From: Rhodobacter sp.
GTDB lineage: Bacteria; Pseudomonadota; Alphaproteobacteria; Rhodobacterales; Rhodobacteraceae
Assembly (NCBI GenBank): GCA_020250125.1
Contig: JADCEL010000016.1
Coordinates: 1 to 64,000 of the forward strand
Direction of reading: 5' to 3'
Length of the DNA: 64,000 bases
Positions 42,796-53,012 of the stretch are shown here, in pieces. Position 1 is the first letter of the stretch. Each line of letters opens with the position of its first letter. The translations under genes and the position numbers were made by a program. Below the pieces are notes generated by a model, which saw only the letters and a program-made list of their open reading frames with translations, did not search any database and was not told where the DNA came from.

Positions 42796-44295
42796 ATGCC
42801 GGACGGGCGATCAGAAACGGGCGGCGGACCGCGATTTGGCTTTGACCACAGCTATGCGCGCGACCTTCCCGGTTTTTCGGTGGATTGGGCGGCGGCGCGG
42901 GTGCCCGCGCCGCGCCTGTTCCGGCTGAACCGCGCGCTGGCCCATGATCTGGGTCTGGACGCCGACCTGCTGGATGGCGCGCTGGGTGCCGGGATTTTCA
43001 GCGGCAACCTTCTGCCGGCAGATGCCCGGCCGGTGGCGCAGGCCTATGCGGGGCACCAGTTCGGCGGATTTTCACCGCAGCTTGGCGATGGCCGCGCCCT
43101 GCTGCTGGGCGAGGTCACCGACCGCGCCGGCCTGCGGCGCGACATCGCGCTGAAAGGGTCCGGACCAACGCCGTTTTCCCGGCGGGGCGACGGCAAGGCG
43201 ACATTGGGCCCGGTGCTGCGGGAATACCTGATCGGCGAGGCCATGCACGCGCTGGGCATCCCCACCACGCGCGCGCTTGCCGCCGTGACCACGGGCGAAA
43301 CGGTGCAGCGCGAAACGGCCCTGCCGGGGGCGGTGCTTGCCCGCGTTGCCGCCAGTCACATCCGGGTCGGCACCTTCCAGTTCTTCGCGGCGCGGGGCGA
43401 GGTGGACCGTCTGCGCCTGCTTACCGGCTACACCCTGGCGCGGCACTACCCGCACCTGGCAGATGACCCGAATCCGGCGCTTGCCCTGCTGGAGGCCGTT
43501 GTCGGGGCGCAGGCCGCGCTGATTGCCGGATGGATGAGCGTGGGGTTCATTCATGGCGTGATGAACACCGACAACATGACGCTGTCCGGCGAGACCATCG
43601 ATTACGGGCCCTGCGCCTTCATGGATGCCTGTGCGCCGGACACCGTGTTCAGTTCCATCGACCAGACCGGGCGGTATGCCTATGGCAACCAGCCTGCCAT
43701 CGGGCAGTGGAATCTGGCGCGGCTGGCGGAAACCCTGGTGCCGCTGATCGACAGCGATGCGGACAGGGCGATTGCGGCCGCAACCGGGGTGTTGCGCAGC
43801 TACATGCCCGGGTACGAGGCGCGGTTTCATTCCATCCTGCGGGCAAAGCTTGGCCTAGTGCGGGACGACCGGGAAGATGCCCTGCTGGTGCAGCGCCTTC
43901 TGGCGCTGATGGAGGCGCAGGCGGCGGACTGGACCCTGACCTTCCGGCGGCTGTCTGATGCCCTGCGCGGCGCGCCAGAGGCGGTGCGCGCGCAGTTTGC
44001 GGAACCCGAGGCCCTTGACGGCTGGCTGGCAGACTGGCGCGCCCGCGTTGAAAGCGGGCCGGGCACGCCTGCGGAACGGGCATCTGCGATGGACCGCGTC
44101 AATCCGGCTGTCATCCCGCGCAACCACCGCGTCGAAGCCGCCCTGGACGCGGCGGTTGCCGGCGATGCGGCCCCTTTCGAGGCGCTTTTGTCCGCCCTGT
44201 CGGCCCCTTTCGCCGGGACGCCTGGGCAGGAACACCTTGCGCTGCCGCCACCCCCTGCGTTCACCGAAGGCTTCCGCACCTTCTGCGGCACATGA
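42796..44295 (+). CDS. selO: Protein adenylyltransferase SelO (YdiU family)
   Basis: FDHSYARDLPGFSVDW...AYAGHQFGGFSPQLGDGRALLLGE...KGSGPTPFSRRGDGKATLGPVLREYL...MNTDNMTLSGETIDYGPCAFMD. Confidence 0.94.
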   Translation: MPDGRSETGGGPRFGFDHSYARDLPGFSVDWAAARVPAPRLFRLNRALAHDLGLDADLLDGALGAGIFSGNLLPADARPVAQAYAGHQFGGFSPQLGDGRALLLGEVTDRAGLRRDIALKGSGPTPFSRRGDGKATLGPVLREYLIGEAMHALGIPTTRALAAVTTGETVQRETALPGAVLARVAASHIRVGTFQFFAARGEVDRLRLLTGYTLARHYPHLADDPNPALALLEAVVGAQAALIAGWMSVGFIHGVMNTDNMTLSGETIDYGPCAFMDACAPDTVFSSIDQTGRYAYGNQPAIGQWNLARLAETLVPLIDSDADRAIAAATGVLRSYMPGYEARFHSILRAKLGLVRDDREDALLVQRLLALMEAQAADWTLTFRRLSDALRGAPEAVRAQFAEPEALDGWLADWRARVESGPGTPAERASAMDRVNPAVIPRNHRVEAALDAAVAGDAAPFEALLSALSAPFAGTPGQEHLALPPPPAFTEGFRTFCGT

Positions 44296-44550
44296 CATCG
44301 GGCGCAGGCCAGGACGCCCCCTGACCCCGGTTCCTGCCTGGCACCAGGGCGGCCGTCTGCGGAATGGGCGAGGGGGTCATCCTTGCTTAACCAAAGCCGC
44401 ACTAGTCTGCGCGCGACGCAGGCCGGCACGGCGGCTGTCCGGGGCGGGTCCGGTCCGGGGGACCCCGTGCCCCTTGCAGCCCCCCGCAGGCACAACTAAG
44501 AGTCGGGCAAGACGGCGACGGCACAGATCAGGGACGCGAGGCAGGCCAAG

Positions 44551-45186
44551 ATGAGAGATCCGATCGACACCTACATGAACACGCTTGTCCCGATGGTGGT
44601 CGAACAGACCAGCCGGGGCGAACGCGCCTATGACATCTATTCGCGGATGCTCAAGGAACGGATCATCTTCCTGTCCGGTCCGGTGCATGATGGCATGTCG
44701 TCGCTGATCTGTGCGCAGCTTCTGTTTCTGGAATCGGAAAATCCGTCCAAGGAAATTTCGATGTACATCAACTCTCCCGGTGGCGTGGTGACCAGCGGCC
44801 TGTCGATCTACGATACCATGCAGTACATCAAGCCGAAGGTTTCCACGCTGGTGATCGGGCAGGCGGCCTCGATGGGGTCGCTTCTGCTGACGGCAGGGCA
44901 TCCGGGCATGCGCTTTTCCTTGCCCAACAGCCGCGTCATGGTCCACCAGCCGTCCGGCGGCTATCAGGGACAGGCGACGGACATCATGATCCACGCCCGC
45001 GAGACGCAAAAGCTGAAGGACCGTCTGAACGAGATCTATGTGCGCCACACCGGGCAGCCGATCGAAGCCGTCGAAGCCGCGCTGGAGCGGGACAACTTCA
45101 TGTCCGCCGAAGATGCCAGGGCCTGGGGCCTGATCGACAGTATCCTTGAAAGCCGCGGCAAGGCGGACGACGCCTCGAAGGGATGA
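44551..45186 (+). CDS. clpP: ATP-dependent Clp protease proteolytic subunit
   Basis: [46 protein letters not shown]. Confidence 0.97.
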   Translation: MRDPIDTYMNTLVPMVVEQTSRGERAYDIYSRMLKERIIFLSGPVHDGMSSLICAQLLFLESENPSKEISMYINSPGGVVTSGLSIYDTMQYIKPKVSTLVIGQAASMGSLLLTAGHPGMRFSLPNSRVMVHQPSGGYQGQATDIMIHARETQKLKDRLNEIYVRHTGQPIEAVEAALERDNFMSAEDARAWGLIDSILESRGKADDASKG

Positions 45187-45311
45187 AGGGTGCCCGCCCC
45201 GTCACCGGGCGGTGCATGATTTGACATTGTGAAGGCGAAGGGTCTGTCCTAAGCTTTCTGATCAGGCGCATTTGGCCCGTCGGCCCGATACGAAAGATGG
45301 CAGAGGTTACG

Positions 45312-46580
45312 ATGGCGAACAACTCGGGCAGCGACAGCAAGAATACCCTTTACTGCTCGTTCTGCGGCAAAAGCCAGCACGAGGTGCGCAAGCTGATTGC
45401 GGGTCCGACCGTGTTCATCTGCGACGAATGCGTTGAACTTTGCATGGACATCATCCGCGAGGAAACGAAAACCTCGGGCCTGAAATCCTCGGACGGGGTG
45501 CCGACCCCGCGCGAGATCTGCAAGGTTCTGGACGATTATGTGATCGGCCAGATTCATGCCAAGCGCGTGCTGTCGGTGGCGGTACACAACCATTACAAGC
45601 GCCTGAACCATTCGTCGAAGACCGATATCGAACTGTCGAAATCCAACATCCTGCTGATCGGCCCGACCGGCTGCGGCAAGACGCTGCTTGCCCAGACGCT
45701 GGCGCGGATTCTGGATGTTCCCTTCACCATGGCAGATGCAACCACCCTGACCGAAGCCGGTTACGTGGGCGAAGATGTTGAAAACATCATCCTCAAGCTT
45801 CTGCAGGCCAGCGAATACAATGTCGAACGCGCGCAGCGCGGCATCGTCTATATTGACGAGGTCGACAAGATTACCCGCAAGTCCGACAACCCGTCGATCA
45901 CCCGCGATGTGTCGGGCGAAGGCGTGCAGCAGGCGCTGTTGAAGATCATGGAAGGCACCATCGCCTCGGTGCCGCCGCAGGGCGGGCGCAAGCATCCGCA
46001 GCAGGAATTCCTGCAGGTGGATACGACCAACATCCTGTTCATCTGCGGCGGTGCCTTTGCCGGGCTGGAAAAGATCATCGCGCAGCGCAACAAGGGCTCT
46101 GGCATCGGCTTTGGTGCCGATGTGAAAGACCCCGATGCGCGCGGGGCGGGCGAGTTGTTCATGGAACTGGAACCGGAAGACCTTCTCAAATTCGGCCTTA
46201 TCCCCGAATTCGTCGGCCGCCTGCCGGTGATCGCAACGCTGACCGACCTTGATGAGGCGGCATTGGTGACGATCCTGACCGAGCCGAAGAATGCCCTGGT
46301 CAAGCAGTATCAGCGCCTGTTCGAGATCGAGGGCGTGAAGCTGACCTTCGCCACCGATGCGCTCAGCGCCATTGCCAAGCGCGCCATCAAGCGCAAGACA
46401 GGCGCGCGGGGGCTGCGGTCGATCATGGAGGATATCCTGCTGGATACCATGTTCGAACTGCCCGGACGGGACGGCGTGGAAGAGGTGGTGGTGAACGAGG
46501 AAGCCGTGAAAAGCGGGGTGAAGCCGCTGATGATTTTCACCGAATCGCCGAAAAGCAAGGAAAAAGTCACGGCAAGATGA
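45312..46580 (+). CDS. clpX: ATP-dependent Clp protease ATP-binding subunit ClpX
   Basis: [32 protein letters not shown] zinc finger; [19 protein letters not shown]. Confidence 0.97.
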   Translation: MANNSGSDSKNTLYCSFCGKSQHEVRKLIAGPTVFICDECVELCMDIIREETKTSGLKSSDGVPTPREICKVLDDYVIGQIHAKRVLSVAVHNHYKRLNHSSKTDIELSKSNILLIGPTGCGKTLLAQTLARILDVPFTMADATTLTEAGYVGEDVENIILKLLQASEYNVERAQRGIVYIDEVDKITRKSDNPSITRDVSGEGVQQALLKIMEGTIASVPPQGGRKHPQQEFLQVDTTNILFICGGAFAGLEKIIAQRNKGSGIGFGADVKDPDARGAGELFMELEPEDLLKFGLIPEFVGRLPVIATLTDLDEAALVTILTEPKNALVKQYQRLFEIEGVKLTFATDALSAIAKRAIKRKTGARGLRSIMEDILLDTMFELPGRDGVEEVVVNEEAVKSGVKPLMIFTESPKSKEKVTAR

Positions 46581-46766
46581 TCTGTCCGGGGTCCGCCCGG
46601 TATCAGGACAGCGGCCATCTGCCGGGGGCGCGCCCATGACCGGCCCCTGGGCCGGTCTTTCGCGAAACGCAGGCAGACCGGGCCTTGCCCCGCCGCTGCC
46701 GATCATACCCACTGGACCTTGCCACCGCCTTCGGCCATATCAGGCCAAACAGCCGGAGACCGCGCC

Positions 46767-47141
46767 ATGTCCTTCCTGAAACGCCTTGTGACCTGGTGGA
46801 ACAGCCAGACGCTGGGCACCCAGATCTTCACGGCGCGGCGCGGCGTGAAGGTGGGCGAGGATGCGCAGGGCAACATCTATTACCGGACGTCTGACGACCG
46901 GAAGCGCTGGGTGATCTACAACGGTGAAATGGAAGCAAGCCGCGTCAGCGCCGACTGGCATGGCTGGCTGCACTTCACGCGGGATCAGACACCTGTCGAA
47001 GCGCCGCCGAAAAAGAAGGCCTGGGAAAAGCCGCATCAGGAGAATCTGACCGGAACGATGGCCGCCTATGCCCCCCCCGGTTCGATCCGCAGGCCCGATC
47101 CGGTGGCGCGGCGCGATTACGAGGCATGGCAACCGGAATAA
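46767..47141 (+). CDS. NADH:ubiquinone oxidoreductase subunit NDUFA12-like
   Basis: [59 protein letters not shown]. Confidence 0.92.
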   Translation: MSFLKRLVTWWNSQTLGTQIFTARRGVKVGEDAQGNIYYRTSDDRKRWVIYNGEMEASRVSADWHGWLHFTRDQTPVEAPPKKKAWEKPHQENLTGTMAAYAPPGSIRRPDPVARRDYEAWQPE

Positions 47142-47608
47142 TGGCCGAGAATCCGTCAGAAGTCATTGCAGGTGCTGCGGTTCTGGCCGCTGCTGTCGGC
47201 TTTCTGGTTTACGCCGGGCAAAGCACCGGCTTTACCGGCAATGCCGCCACTTATCCGCTGGTCGCCAGCTTCCGGTCTGTCGATGGGGTGACGGTGGGCA
47301 CCGATGTGCGTCTTGCCGGCGTCAAGGTGGGCACCGTCACGGCGCTGGAGCTTAACCCGCAAACCTTCTTCGCCGATGCGACGATTTCGCTGCGCGATGA
47401 TGTCCTGCTGCCTGATGACAGCACCATTCTGGTCTCGTCCGAAGGTTTGCTGGGCGGCAGCTTTATCGAGCTTCAGCCAGGCGGGTCTCTGGAAAATCTT
47501 GGTCCGGGCGACGAGATTGAAGATACGCAAGGCGCTGTCAGCGTGATCGCCCTGCTGATGAAATTCGTCGGCGCATCGGCATCGCCAACCCCCGCACCCG
47601 CCGAATGA
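47141..47608 (+). CDS. mlaD: Outer-membrane lipid asymmetry protein MlaD
   Basis: YPLVASFRSVDGVTVGTDVRLAGVKVGTVTALELNPQTFFADATISL; MCE domain after a single TM; start overlaps the preceding stop (TAATG). Confidence 0.88.
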   Translation: MAENPSEVIAGAAVLAAAVGFLVYAGQSTGFTGNAATYPLVASFRSVDGVTVGTDVRLAGVKVGTVTALELNPQTFFADATISLRDDVLLPDDSTILVSSEGLLGGSFIELQPGGSLENLGPGDEIEDTQGAVSVIALLMKFVGASASPTPAPAE

Positions 47609-47982
47609 CGCGCCTTGCCCTTTTGCTGTGCGTTCTGGCCCTGCCGGCCCTGGCGCAGACAACAGCCATTGCCCAGGCGCCGGGCGGTGTCGTGCGCTGG
47701 CTGGACAAGGTATCGGGTGATCTGGCGGATATCGATCTCGCGCGGGGGCAAAGCGTGGTCAAGGGCAGGCTGACCATCCAGCTTGATGAATGCCGCTATC
47801 CCTATGATGACCCGGCGTCGAATGCCTATGCCCATCTGACGGTGGTTGACAGCCTGAACCACAACACGCCGGTCTTTTCCGGCTGGATGATTGCCAGCAG
47901 CCCGGCGCTGAGCGCGATGGACCATCCGCGCTATGACGTGTGGATATTGCGCTGCGATACCGAAGCAGCGGTGGGCGAATAA
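47605..47982 (+). CDS. DUF2155 domain-containing exported protein
   Basis: Signal peptide; VVRWLDKVSGDLADIDLARGQSVVKGRLTIQLDECRYP...FSGWMIASSPALSAMDHPRYDVWILRC. Confidence 0.88.
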   Translation: MTRLALLLCVLALPALAQTTAIAQAPGGVVRWLDKVSGDLADIDLARGQSVVKGRLTIQLDECRYPYDDPASNAYAHLTVVDSLNHNTPVFSGWMIASSPALSAMDHPRYDVWILRCDTEAAVGE

Positions 47983-48575
47983 CCGGGCGGATCGAAGGTT
48001 GCCGTTTGGTGCAGTGCCGCGGCCAGCTGCGCGCGATATTCGGCGCGGCTGATCTCGACCGCGCCAAGGGATGCCAGATGCGCGGTCAGGAACTGCGTGT
48101 CAAACAGCGCAAAACCGCCCGCGCGCAACCGGTCCACCAGCCAGGCAAGGGCCACTTTCGACGCATCCCTGCGGCGCGAGAACATGCTTTCACCGAAAAA
48201 CGCAGCCCCCAGCGCCACGCCGTACACGCCGCCGATCAGCGCATCCGCGTCCCAGACCTCCAGCGAATGGGCATGACCCGCCCGGTGCAGGGCAAGATAC
48301 AGCGAAAAGATGTCGTCGTTGATCCAGGTCTCGTCCCGCCCGGCACAGCCCTGAACCACGCCGGAAAAGTCGCTGTCGGTCCGGATTGCATAATCCGAAT
48401 GCAACAGGCGCCGCCGCAGGGACCGGGAAATGTGGAACCGGTTCAGGGGGATGATCCCGCGACGCTTCGGGTCGATCCAGTGGATCGACGGATCATCGCG
48501 GCGTTCCGCCATCGGAAAGATGCCGGCCGCATAGGCCCGCAGCAGAAGATCGGGCGTGATCGCCCCGCCCGTCAT
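47931..48575 (-). CDS. aat: Leucyl/phenylalanyl-tRNA--protein transferase
   Basis: LLLRAYAAGIFPMAERRDDPSIHWIDPKRRGIIPL...GGVYGVALGAAFFGESMFSR. Confidence 0.95.
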   Translation of the reverse strand: MTGGAITPDLLLRAYAAGIFPMAERRDDPSIHWIDPKRRGIIPLNRFHISRSLRRRLLHSDYAIRTDSDFSGVVQGCAGRDETWINDDIFSLYLALHRAGHAHSLEVWDADALIGGVYGVALGAAFFGESMFSRRRDASKVALAWLVDRLRAGGFALFDTQFLTAHLASLGAVEISRAEYRAQLAAALHQTATFDPPGYSPTAASVSQRNIHTS

Positions 48576-48624
48576 GCCAGGGGGTGGCCCGATCCGGACC
48601 GCCCGGCGATGATGCCCGTCCCGG

Positions 48625-49971
48625 TCAGCCGAGCTGCCTTGCCAGCCATTTTTCCAGCCAGTGGATGTTGTAATCCCCGTTCTGGATATCCGGCTCTGCC
48701 AGCAGGGCATGGAACAGCGGCACCGTGGTTTCGACCCCGTCCACGATCAGCTCGCCCAGCGCCCGGCGCAGCCGCGCCAGTGCTTCGTGGCGGTCGCGCC
48801 CGTGGACAATCAGCTTGCCGATCAGGCTGTCGTAATAGGGCGGAATCGAATAGCCGCCGTACAGCGCCGAATCCATCCGCACACCCAGGCCCCCCGGCGC
48901 ATGGAACACCTTCACCTTGCCGGGGCAGGGCACGAAGTTCGGCAGCTTTTCGGCGTTGATCCGCACTTCAATGGCATGGCCGCTGATTTCCAGCTCGTCC
49001 TGGGTGAACGACATCGGCAGGCCTGCGGCGACACGGATCTGCTCGCGCACCAGATCAACGCCAAAGACCGCCTCTGTCACCGGATGCTCGACCTGAAGGC
49101 GCGTGTTCATTTCGATGAAGTAGAACTGCCCGTCCTCGAACAGGAATTCGACAGTGCCCGCCCCGGTGTAGTTGATCCGGGCGACCGCATCGGCACAGAC
49201 CTTGCCGATCCGCGCGCGCATCGCATCGGTGATCGCCGGTCCCGGCGCCTCTTCGAACACCTTCTGGTGGCGGCGCTGCAGGGAACAGTCGCGTTCGCCC
49301 AGATGCACCGCCTGTCCCTTGCCGTCACCGAAGACCTGAATCTCGATGTGACGCGGGCGCTGGAGGTATTTCTCGATATAGACCTCGTCATTGCCGAAGG
49401 CCGCCTTGGCTTCGGACCGGGCGGTGCGGAAGGCAATCTCCAGCTCTGCCGCCGTCTGCGCCACCTTCATGCCGCGCCCGCCGCCGCCCGCAGTGGCCTT
49501 GATGATCACCGGATAGCCGATGGCCGCCGCAACTGCGCCGGCGCTTTCGACATCGCCAACCCCGCCGTCCGATCCCGGCACGACCGGAATGCCAAGGGCC
49601 TTGGCGGTCTCCTTGGCGGTGATCTTGTCGCCCATGATGCGGATATGTTCGGCCGAGGGCCCGATGAAGACGATGTCATGATCTTCCAGCGCCTGGGCGA
49701 AGGCCGCGTTTTCGCTGAGAAAGCCATATCCCGGATGCACCGCGTCTGCCCCGGTGATCTCGCAGGCCGAAATGATCGCGGCCTTGTTCAGATAGCTTTC
49801 TGCCGATGGGGCCGGCCCGATGCACACGCTTTCGTCCGCCATGCGCACATGCATGGCATCGGCATCGGCCGTGGAATGCACCGCGACCGAGGTGATGCCC
49901 ATTTCGCGGCAGGCGCGGATGACGCGCAGCGCAATCTCGCCGCGATTGGCGATCAGGATCTTGTCGAACAT
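48625..49971 (-). CDS. accC: Acetyl-CoA carboxylase biotin carboxylase subunit
   Basis: [25 protein letters not shown]...[10 protein letters not shown]...[10 protein letters not shown]...[16 protein letters not shown]. Confidence 0.97.
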   Translation of the reverse strand: MFDKILIANRGEIALRVIRACREMGITSVAVHSTADADAMHVRMADESVCIGPAPSAESYLNKAAIISACEITGADAVHPGYGFLSENAAFAQALEDHDIVFIGPSAEHIRIMGDKITAKETAKALGIPVVPGSDGGVGDVESAGAVAAAIGYPVIIKATAGGGGRGMKVAQTAAELEIAFRTARSEAKAAFGNDEVYIEKYLQRPRHIEIQVFGDGKGQAVHLGERDCSLQRRHQKVFEEAPGPAITDAMRARIGKVCADAVARINYTGAGTVEFLFEDGQFYFIEMNTRLQVEHPVTEAVFGVDLVREQIRVAAGLPMSFTQDELEISGHAIEVRINAEKLPNFVPCPGKVKVFHAPGGLGVRMDSALYGGYSIPPYYDSLIGKLIVHGRDRHEALARLRRALGELIVDGVETTVPLFHALLAEPDIQNGDYNIHWLEKWLARQLG

Positions 49972-49994
49972 CGGGGCCCTGTCCTTTGCCGCGC

Positions 49995-50489
49995 TCATTC
50001 GATGATCATCAGCGGCGCGCCGTATTCCACCGGGCTGCCATCTTCGACAACGATGCGGCGCACCGTTCCCGCACGCGGCGCCGGGATGTGGTTCATCGTC
50101 TTCATCGCCTCGATGATCAGAACCGTCTGGCCTTCGGTCACCTGCGCGCCGATGGCCACAAAGGGCGTCGCCCCCGGTTCGGCAGACAGATAGACCGTGC
50201 CCACCATCGGCGAGGTGACGGCACCCGGATGCTGTGCCGGATCATCGGTGCCGGCCGCAGCGGGTGCCGCCGCCGGCCCGCCGGCAGGTGGCGCGGGCGC
50301 GTGGGGCAGCGGGGCAGGGGCCGCCGCATGGGTGGTGACGATATTCGCCTGCTTGACCACCCGCACATCCAGGCTGTCATCCTCGCCATATTCGCGCTTC
50401 ACCGAAAGCTCGGTCAGACCGTTCTTGTTCAGCAACTCGGCAAGCGCCTGGATAAAGGCGACGTCCGCGTCGGTGGAATGTTTGCTCAT
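49995..50489 (-). CDS. accB: Acetyl-CoA carboxylase biotin carboxyl carrier protein
   Basis: [45 protein letters not shown]; biotinylation motif EAMKTMN. Confidence 0.96.
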   Translation of the reverse strand: MSKHSTDADVAFIQALAELLNKNGLTELSVKREYGEDDSLDVRVVKQANIVTTHAAAPAPLPHAPAPPAGGPAAAPAAAGTDDPAQHPGAVTSPMVGTVYLSAEPGATPFVAIGAQVTEGQTVLIIEAMKTMNHIPAPRAGTVRRIVVEDGSPVEYGAPLMIIE

Positions 50490-50763
50490 GCCGTCCTCTG
50501 AGGGGTTCTTTTGCGGGCTTTTGGTGTTTGGTCCTGCACGGTCCCCGCAGGCTGGGCGAAGCCATGGCTGGGCCGCTTATACGCGACGGTGTCCGGGGTG
50601 AAAAGCGCCAGTTGCGGGGCATTCAAAGGGGGGACTTGCCTGAATCCCGGGCAGGTCCGGACAAAAGCGGGGGCATCCCCGCCTGCGGAAAATTTACCGT
50701 TTGATAAAAAAACTTCCCTGTGGCAGCTTTTCCGGCAAAGGCCATTGCCATGGGGGGTCCACC

Positions 50764-52104
50764 TTGTCCAACAGCCCGCTTACGCCCGGCGTGGTGCCGG
50801 GGCGCCTGCCCGCCGCCAGCTACCGCGATCATTTCGCCGACAAGGAGCCTGCCCTTGACCGGCACGAGGCGCATGTCGCTGCGGACCGCTGTTATTTCTG
50901 CCATGATGCGCCCTGCATCACGGCCTGTCCCACCTCGATCGACATTCCCTTGTTCATCCGCCAGATTGCCACGGGCACGCCCGAGGCGGCGGCGCGCACG
51001 ATCTTTGAACAGAATATCCTGGGCGGCATGTGCGCCCGCGTCTGTCCGACTGAACAGCTCTGCGAAGAGGCCTGCGTGCGCGAGGCCGCCGAAGGCAAGC
51101 CTGTGGAAATCGGCCGGTTGCAGCGCTTTGCCACCGACAGTCTGATGGCGCAGGGCGTGCATCCCTTTATCCGCAGCGCAGCGACCGGCAAGCGGGTGGC
51201 CGTTGTCGGTGCCGGCCCGGCCGGTCTTGCCGCAGCCCACCGGCTGGCCCTGCATGGCCACGAGGTCACGCTGTATGACGCCCGGCCAAAGGCGGGCGGG
51301 CTGAACGAATATGGCATCGCCGCCTACAAGGCCCCGAACGATTTTGCCCAGGCCGAGGTGAACTGGCTTTTGTCCATCGGGGGCATCCGCGTGGAAACCG
51401 GCCGCGCGCTGGGGCACGACCTGACGCTGGATGATCTGCGGTCGTCTTTCGACGCGGTGTTTCTGGGCATCGGCCTGTCTGGCGTCAACGCCCTGCGGGC
51501 CGAAGGCGAAGACCGCAGCCATGTTCAGGACGCCGTCGAATTCATCGCCACCCTGCGCCAGTGCGAAGACAAGGCCAGCCTGCCCGTCGGGCGTGACGTG
51601 GTGGTGATCGGCGGCGGCATGACGGCTGTTGATGCGGCGGTGCAGTCAAAGCTTCTGGGCGCAGAGACGGTGACGATCGTCTATCGCCGCGGGCAGGACC
51701 GGATGAGCGCGTCGGGGCATGAGCAATCCCATGCCACCTCAAAGGGCGTGCGGATCATCACCGGGGCGGCACCGCTGCGGGTGCTGGGCAATGGCGCGGT
51801 TACGGGCGTGGAGTTTGCCTATACGGCCGATGGCCCCGATGGCCTGCGCCTGACGCCTGAGACCTTTGTGCTCAAGGCAGATCAGGTGTTCAGGGCCATT
51901 GGCCAGACCCTGCGCGGCGCGCCTGCGGCGCTGCGGCTGGACGGTGGCAAGATCGCCGTCACCGGGGCCGGGCGGACATCGCTGCCCGGCGTCTGGGCGG
52001 GCGGCGACTGTGCGGCGGGCGGCAATGACCTGACCGTGACAGCCGTTGCCGAAGGCCGCGATGCGGCGGAAGATATCCATGCAGCGCTGATGGCCGCACC
52101 ATGA
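50764..52104 (+). CDS. preT: NAD-dependent dihydropyrimidine dehydrogenase subunit PreT (putative TTG start)
   Basis: CYFCHDAPCITACPTSIDIPLFIRQIATG...GGMCARVCPTEQLCEEACVRE...VAVVGAGPAGLAAAHRLALHGHEVTLYD; preA lies downstream. The ORF extends upstream to 50701. Confidence 0.88.
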   Translation: MSNSPLTPGVVPGRLPAASYRDHFADKEPALDRHEAHVAADRCYFCHDAPCITACPTSIDIPLFIRQIATGTPEAAARTIFEQNILGGMCARVCPTEQLCEEACVREAAEGKPVEIGRLQRFATDSLMAQGVHPFIRSAATGKRVAVVGAGPAGLAAAHRLALHGHEVTLYDARPKAGGLNEYGIAAYKAPNDFAQAEVNWLLSIGGIRVETGRALGHDLTLDDLRSSFDAVFLGIGLSGVNALRAEGEDRSHVQDAVEFIATLRQCEDKASLPVGRDVVVIGGGMTAVDAAVQSKLLGAETVTIVYRRGQDRMSASGHEQSHATSKGVRIITGAAPLRVLGNGAVTGVEFAYTADGPDGLRLTPETFVLKADQVFRAIGQTLRGAPAALRLDGGKIAVTGAGRTSLPGVWAGGDCAAGGNDLTVTAVAEGRDAAEDIHAALMAAP

Positions 52105-52279
52105 CGCGATGGGTTCTGCGGGCCGAAAAGGTCACGCTCCAGTGGAGCGTGGCCCGGTCCGTTGCCCGGAGGCGCAAGCCGCAGGGCAAGGGGGGGTGGG
52201 CCGGGGATACGGCTGGGAAATCCGGTCGCGCCTGCCTGGGCGGGCGCGGAAACGCGCCTGCCGGGGGCAGGCAGGCGCG

Positions 52280-52307
52280 GCCGGATTTGACGCGGGTCAA
52301 ATCCGGC
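52280..52307. promoter_or_regulatory. Perfect 12+4+12 palindrome containing an FNR/DNR-like box (TTGACgcggGTCAA, 52287-52300)
   Basis: gccggatttgac-gcgg-gtcaaatccggc, about 90 bp upstream of the DedA start codon. Confidence 0.5.
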
Positions 52308-52389
52308 AAGAAAGTGAACGAATTCAAGTCAACTGAATCTCAGAACATCTCAATTCCCGACACTTCACACCCCCGGCCAAAGGCAGCAC

Positions 52390-52926
52390 ATGGACGCGCT
52401 CATCGACCGACTGATCGGGTTTCTCGAAGCCAACCGGGACTGGGCCTTCTGGATCGCCCTGGTCTTTGCGGCGGCAGAGAATACCGCCTTTCTGTCCATC
52501 GCCATTCCTTCGACCGCCATTCTGGTGGGCGTGGGGGCGCTGGTGGCCACCGGCGCGCTCAGCTTTCCCCCGATCTTCTTCGGGGCGGCGCTGGGTGCGG
52601 TGATCGGCTCCACCTTTTCGTGGTGGCTGGGAATGCGCTATGGCGACCGCATCCTGTCGCTCTGGCCGCTGCGCGATCATCCCGATCTGGTGGACCGCGG
52701 GCGGGACAGCTTTGCAAAATGGGGCCCCCTGGCCATCATCATCGGGCATTTCTTCGGCCCGCTGCGCCCCGTGGTCTTTCTGATGTGCGGCATGGCTGCG
52801 ATGCCGTTCTGGTGGTTCCAGCTGTTCAACGTGACCGGGTCTGTGGCCTGGGCCTTCATCGTGCCGAAAACCGGCGAGGTTGGCGGCCTGATCATCGGCT
52901 GGATCTGGTCGCTGTTTGGCGCCTGA
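52390..52926 (+). CDS. DedA family membrane protein
   Basis: NRDWAFWIALVFAAAENTAFLSIAIPSTAILVGVGALVA...WWLGMRYGDRI...RHF-type GHFFGPLRPVVFLMCGMAAM. Confidence 0.85.
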   Translation: MDALIDRLIGFLEANRDWAFWIALVFAAAENTAFLSIAIPSTAILVGVGALVATGALSFPPIFFGAALGAVIGSTFSWWLGMRYGDRILSLWPLRDHPDLVDRGRDSFAKWGPLAIIIGHFFGPLRPVVFLMCGMAAMPFWWFQLFNVTGSVAWAFIVPKTGEVGGLIIGWIWSLFGA

Positions 52927-53012
52927 CGTTCCCGCTTTCCCTGTCTGCATCCCCGATCCGCACCTGCGCCGCCCCCCGGCGGCGCGCGCGTCGCCTGTCA
53001 TAGGAGGCTTCC

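Noticed and set aside
45220-45260. TTGACA-like promoter before clpX
   Set aside because: A TTGACA hexamer is present (ttgacattgtgaagg), but no convincing -10 element lies at about 17 bp spacing.
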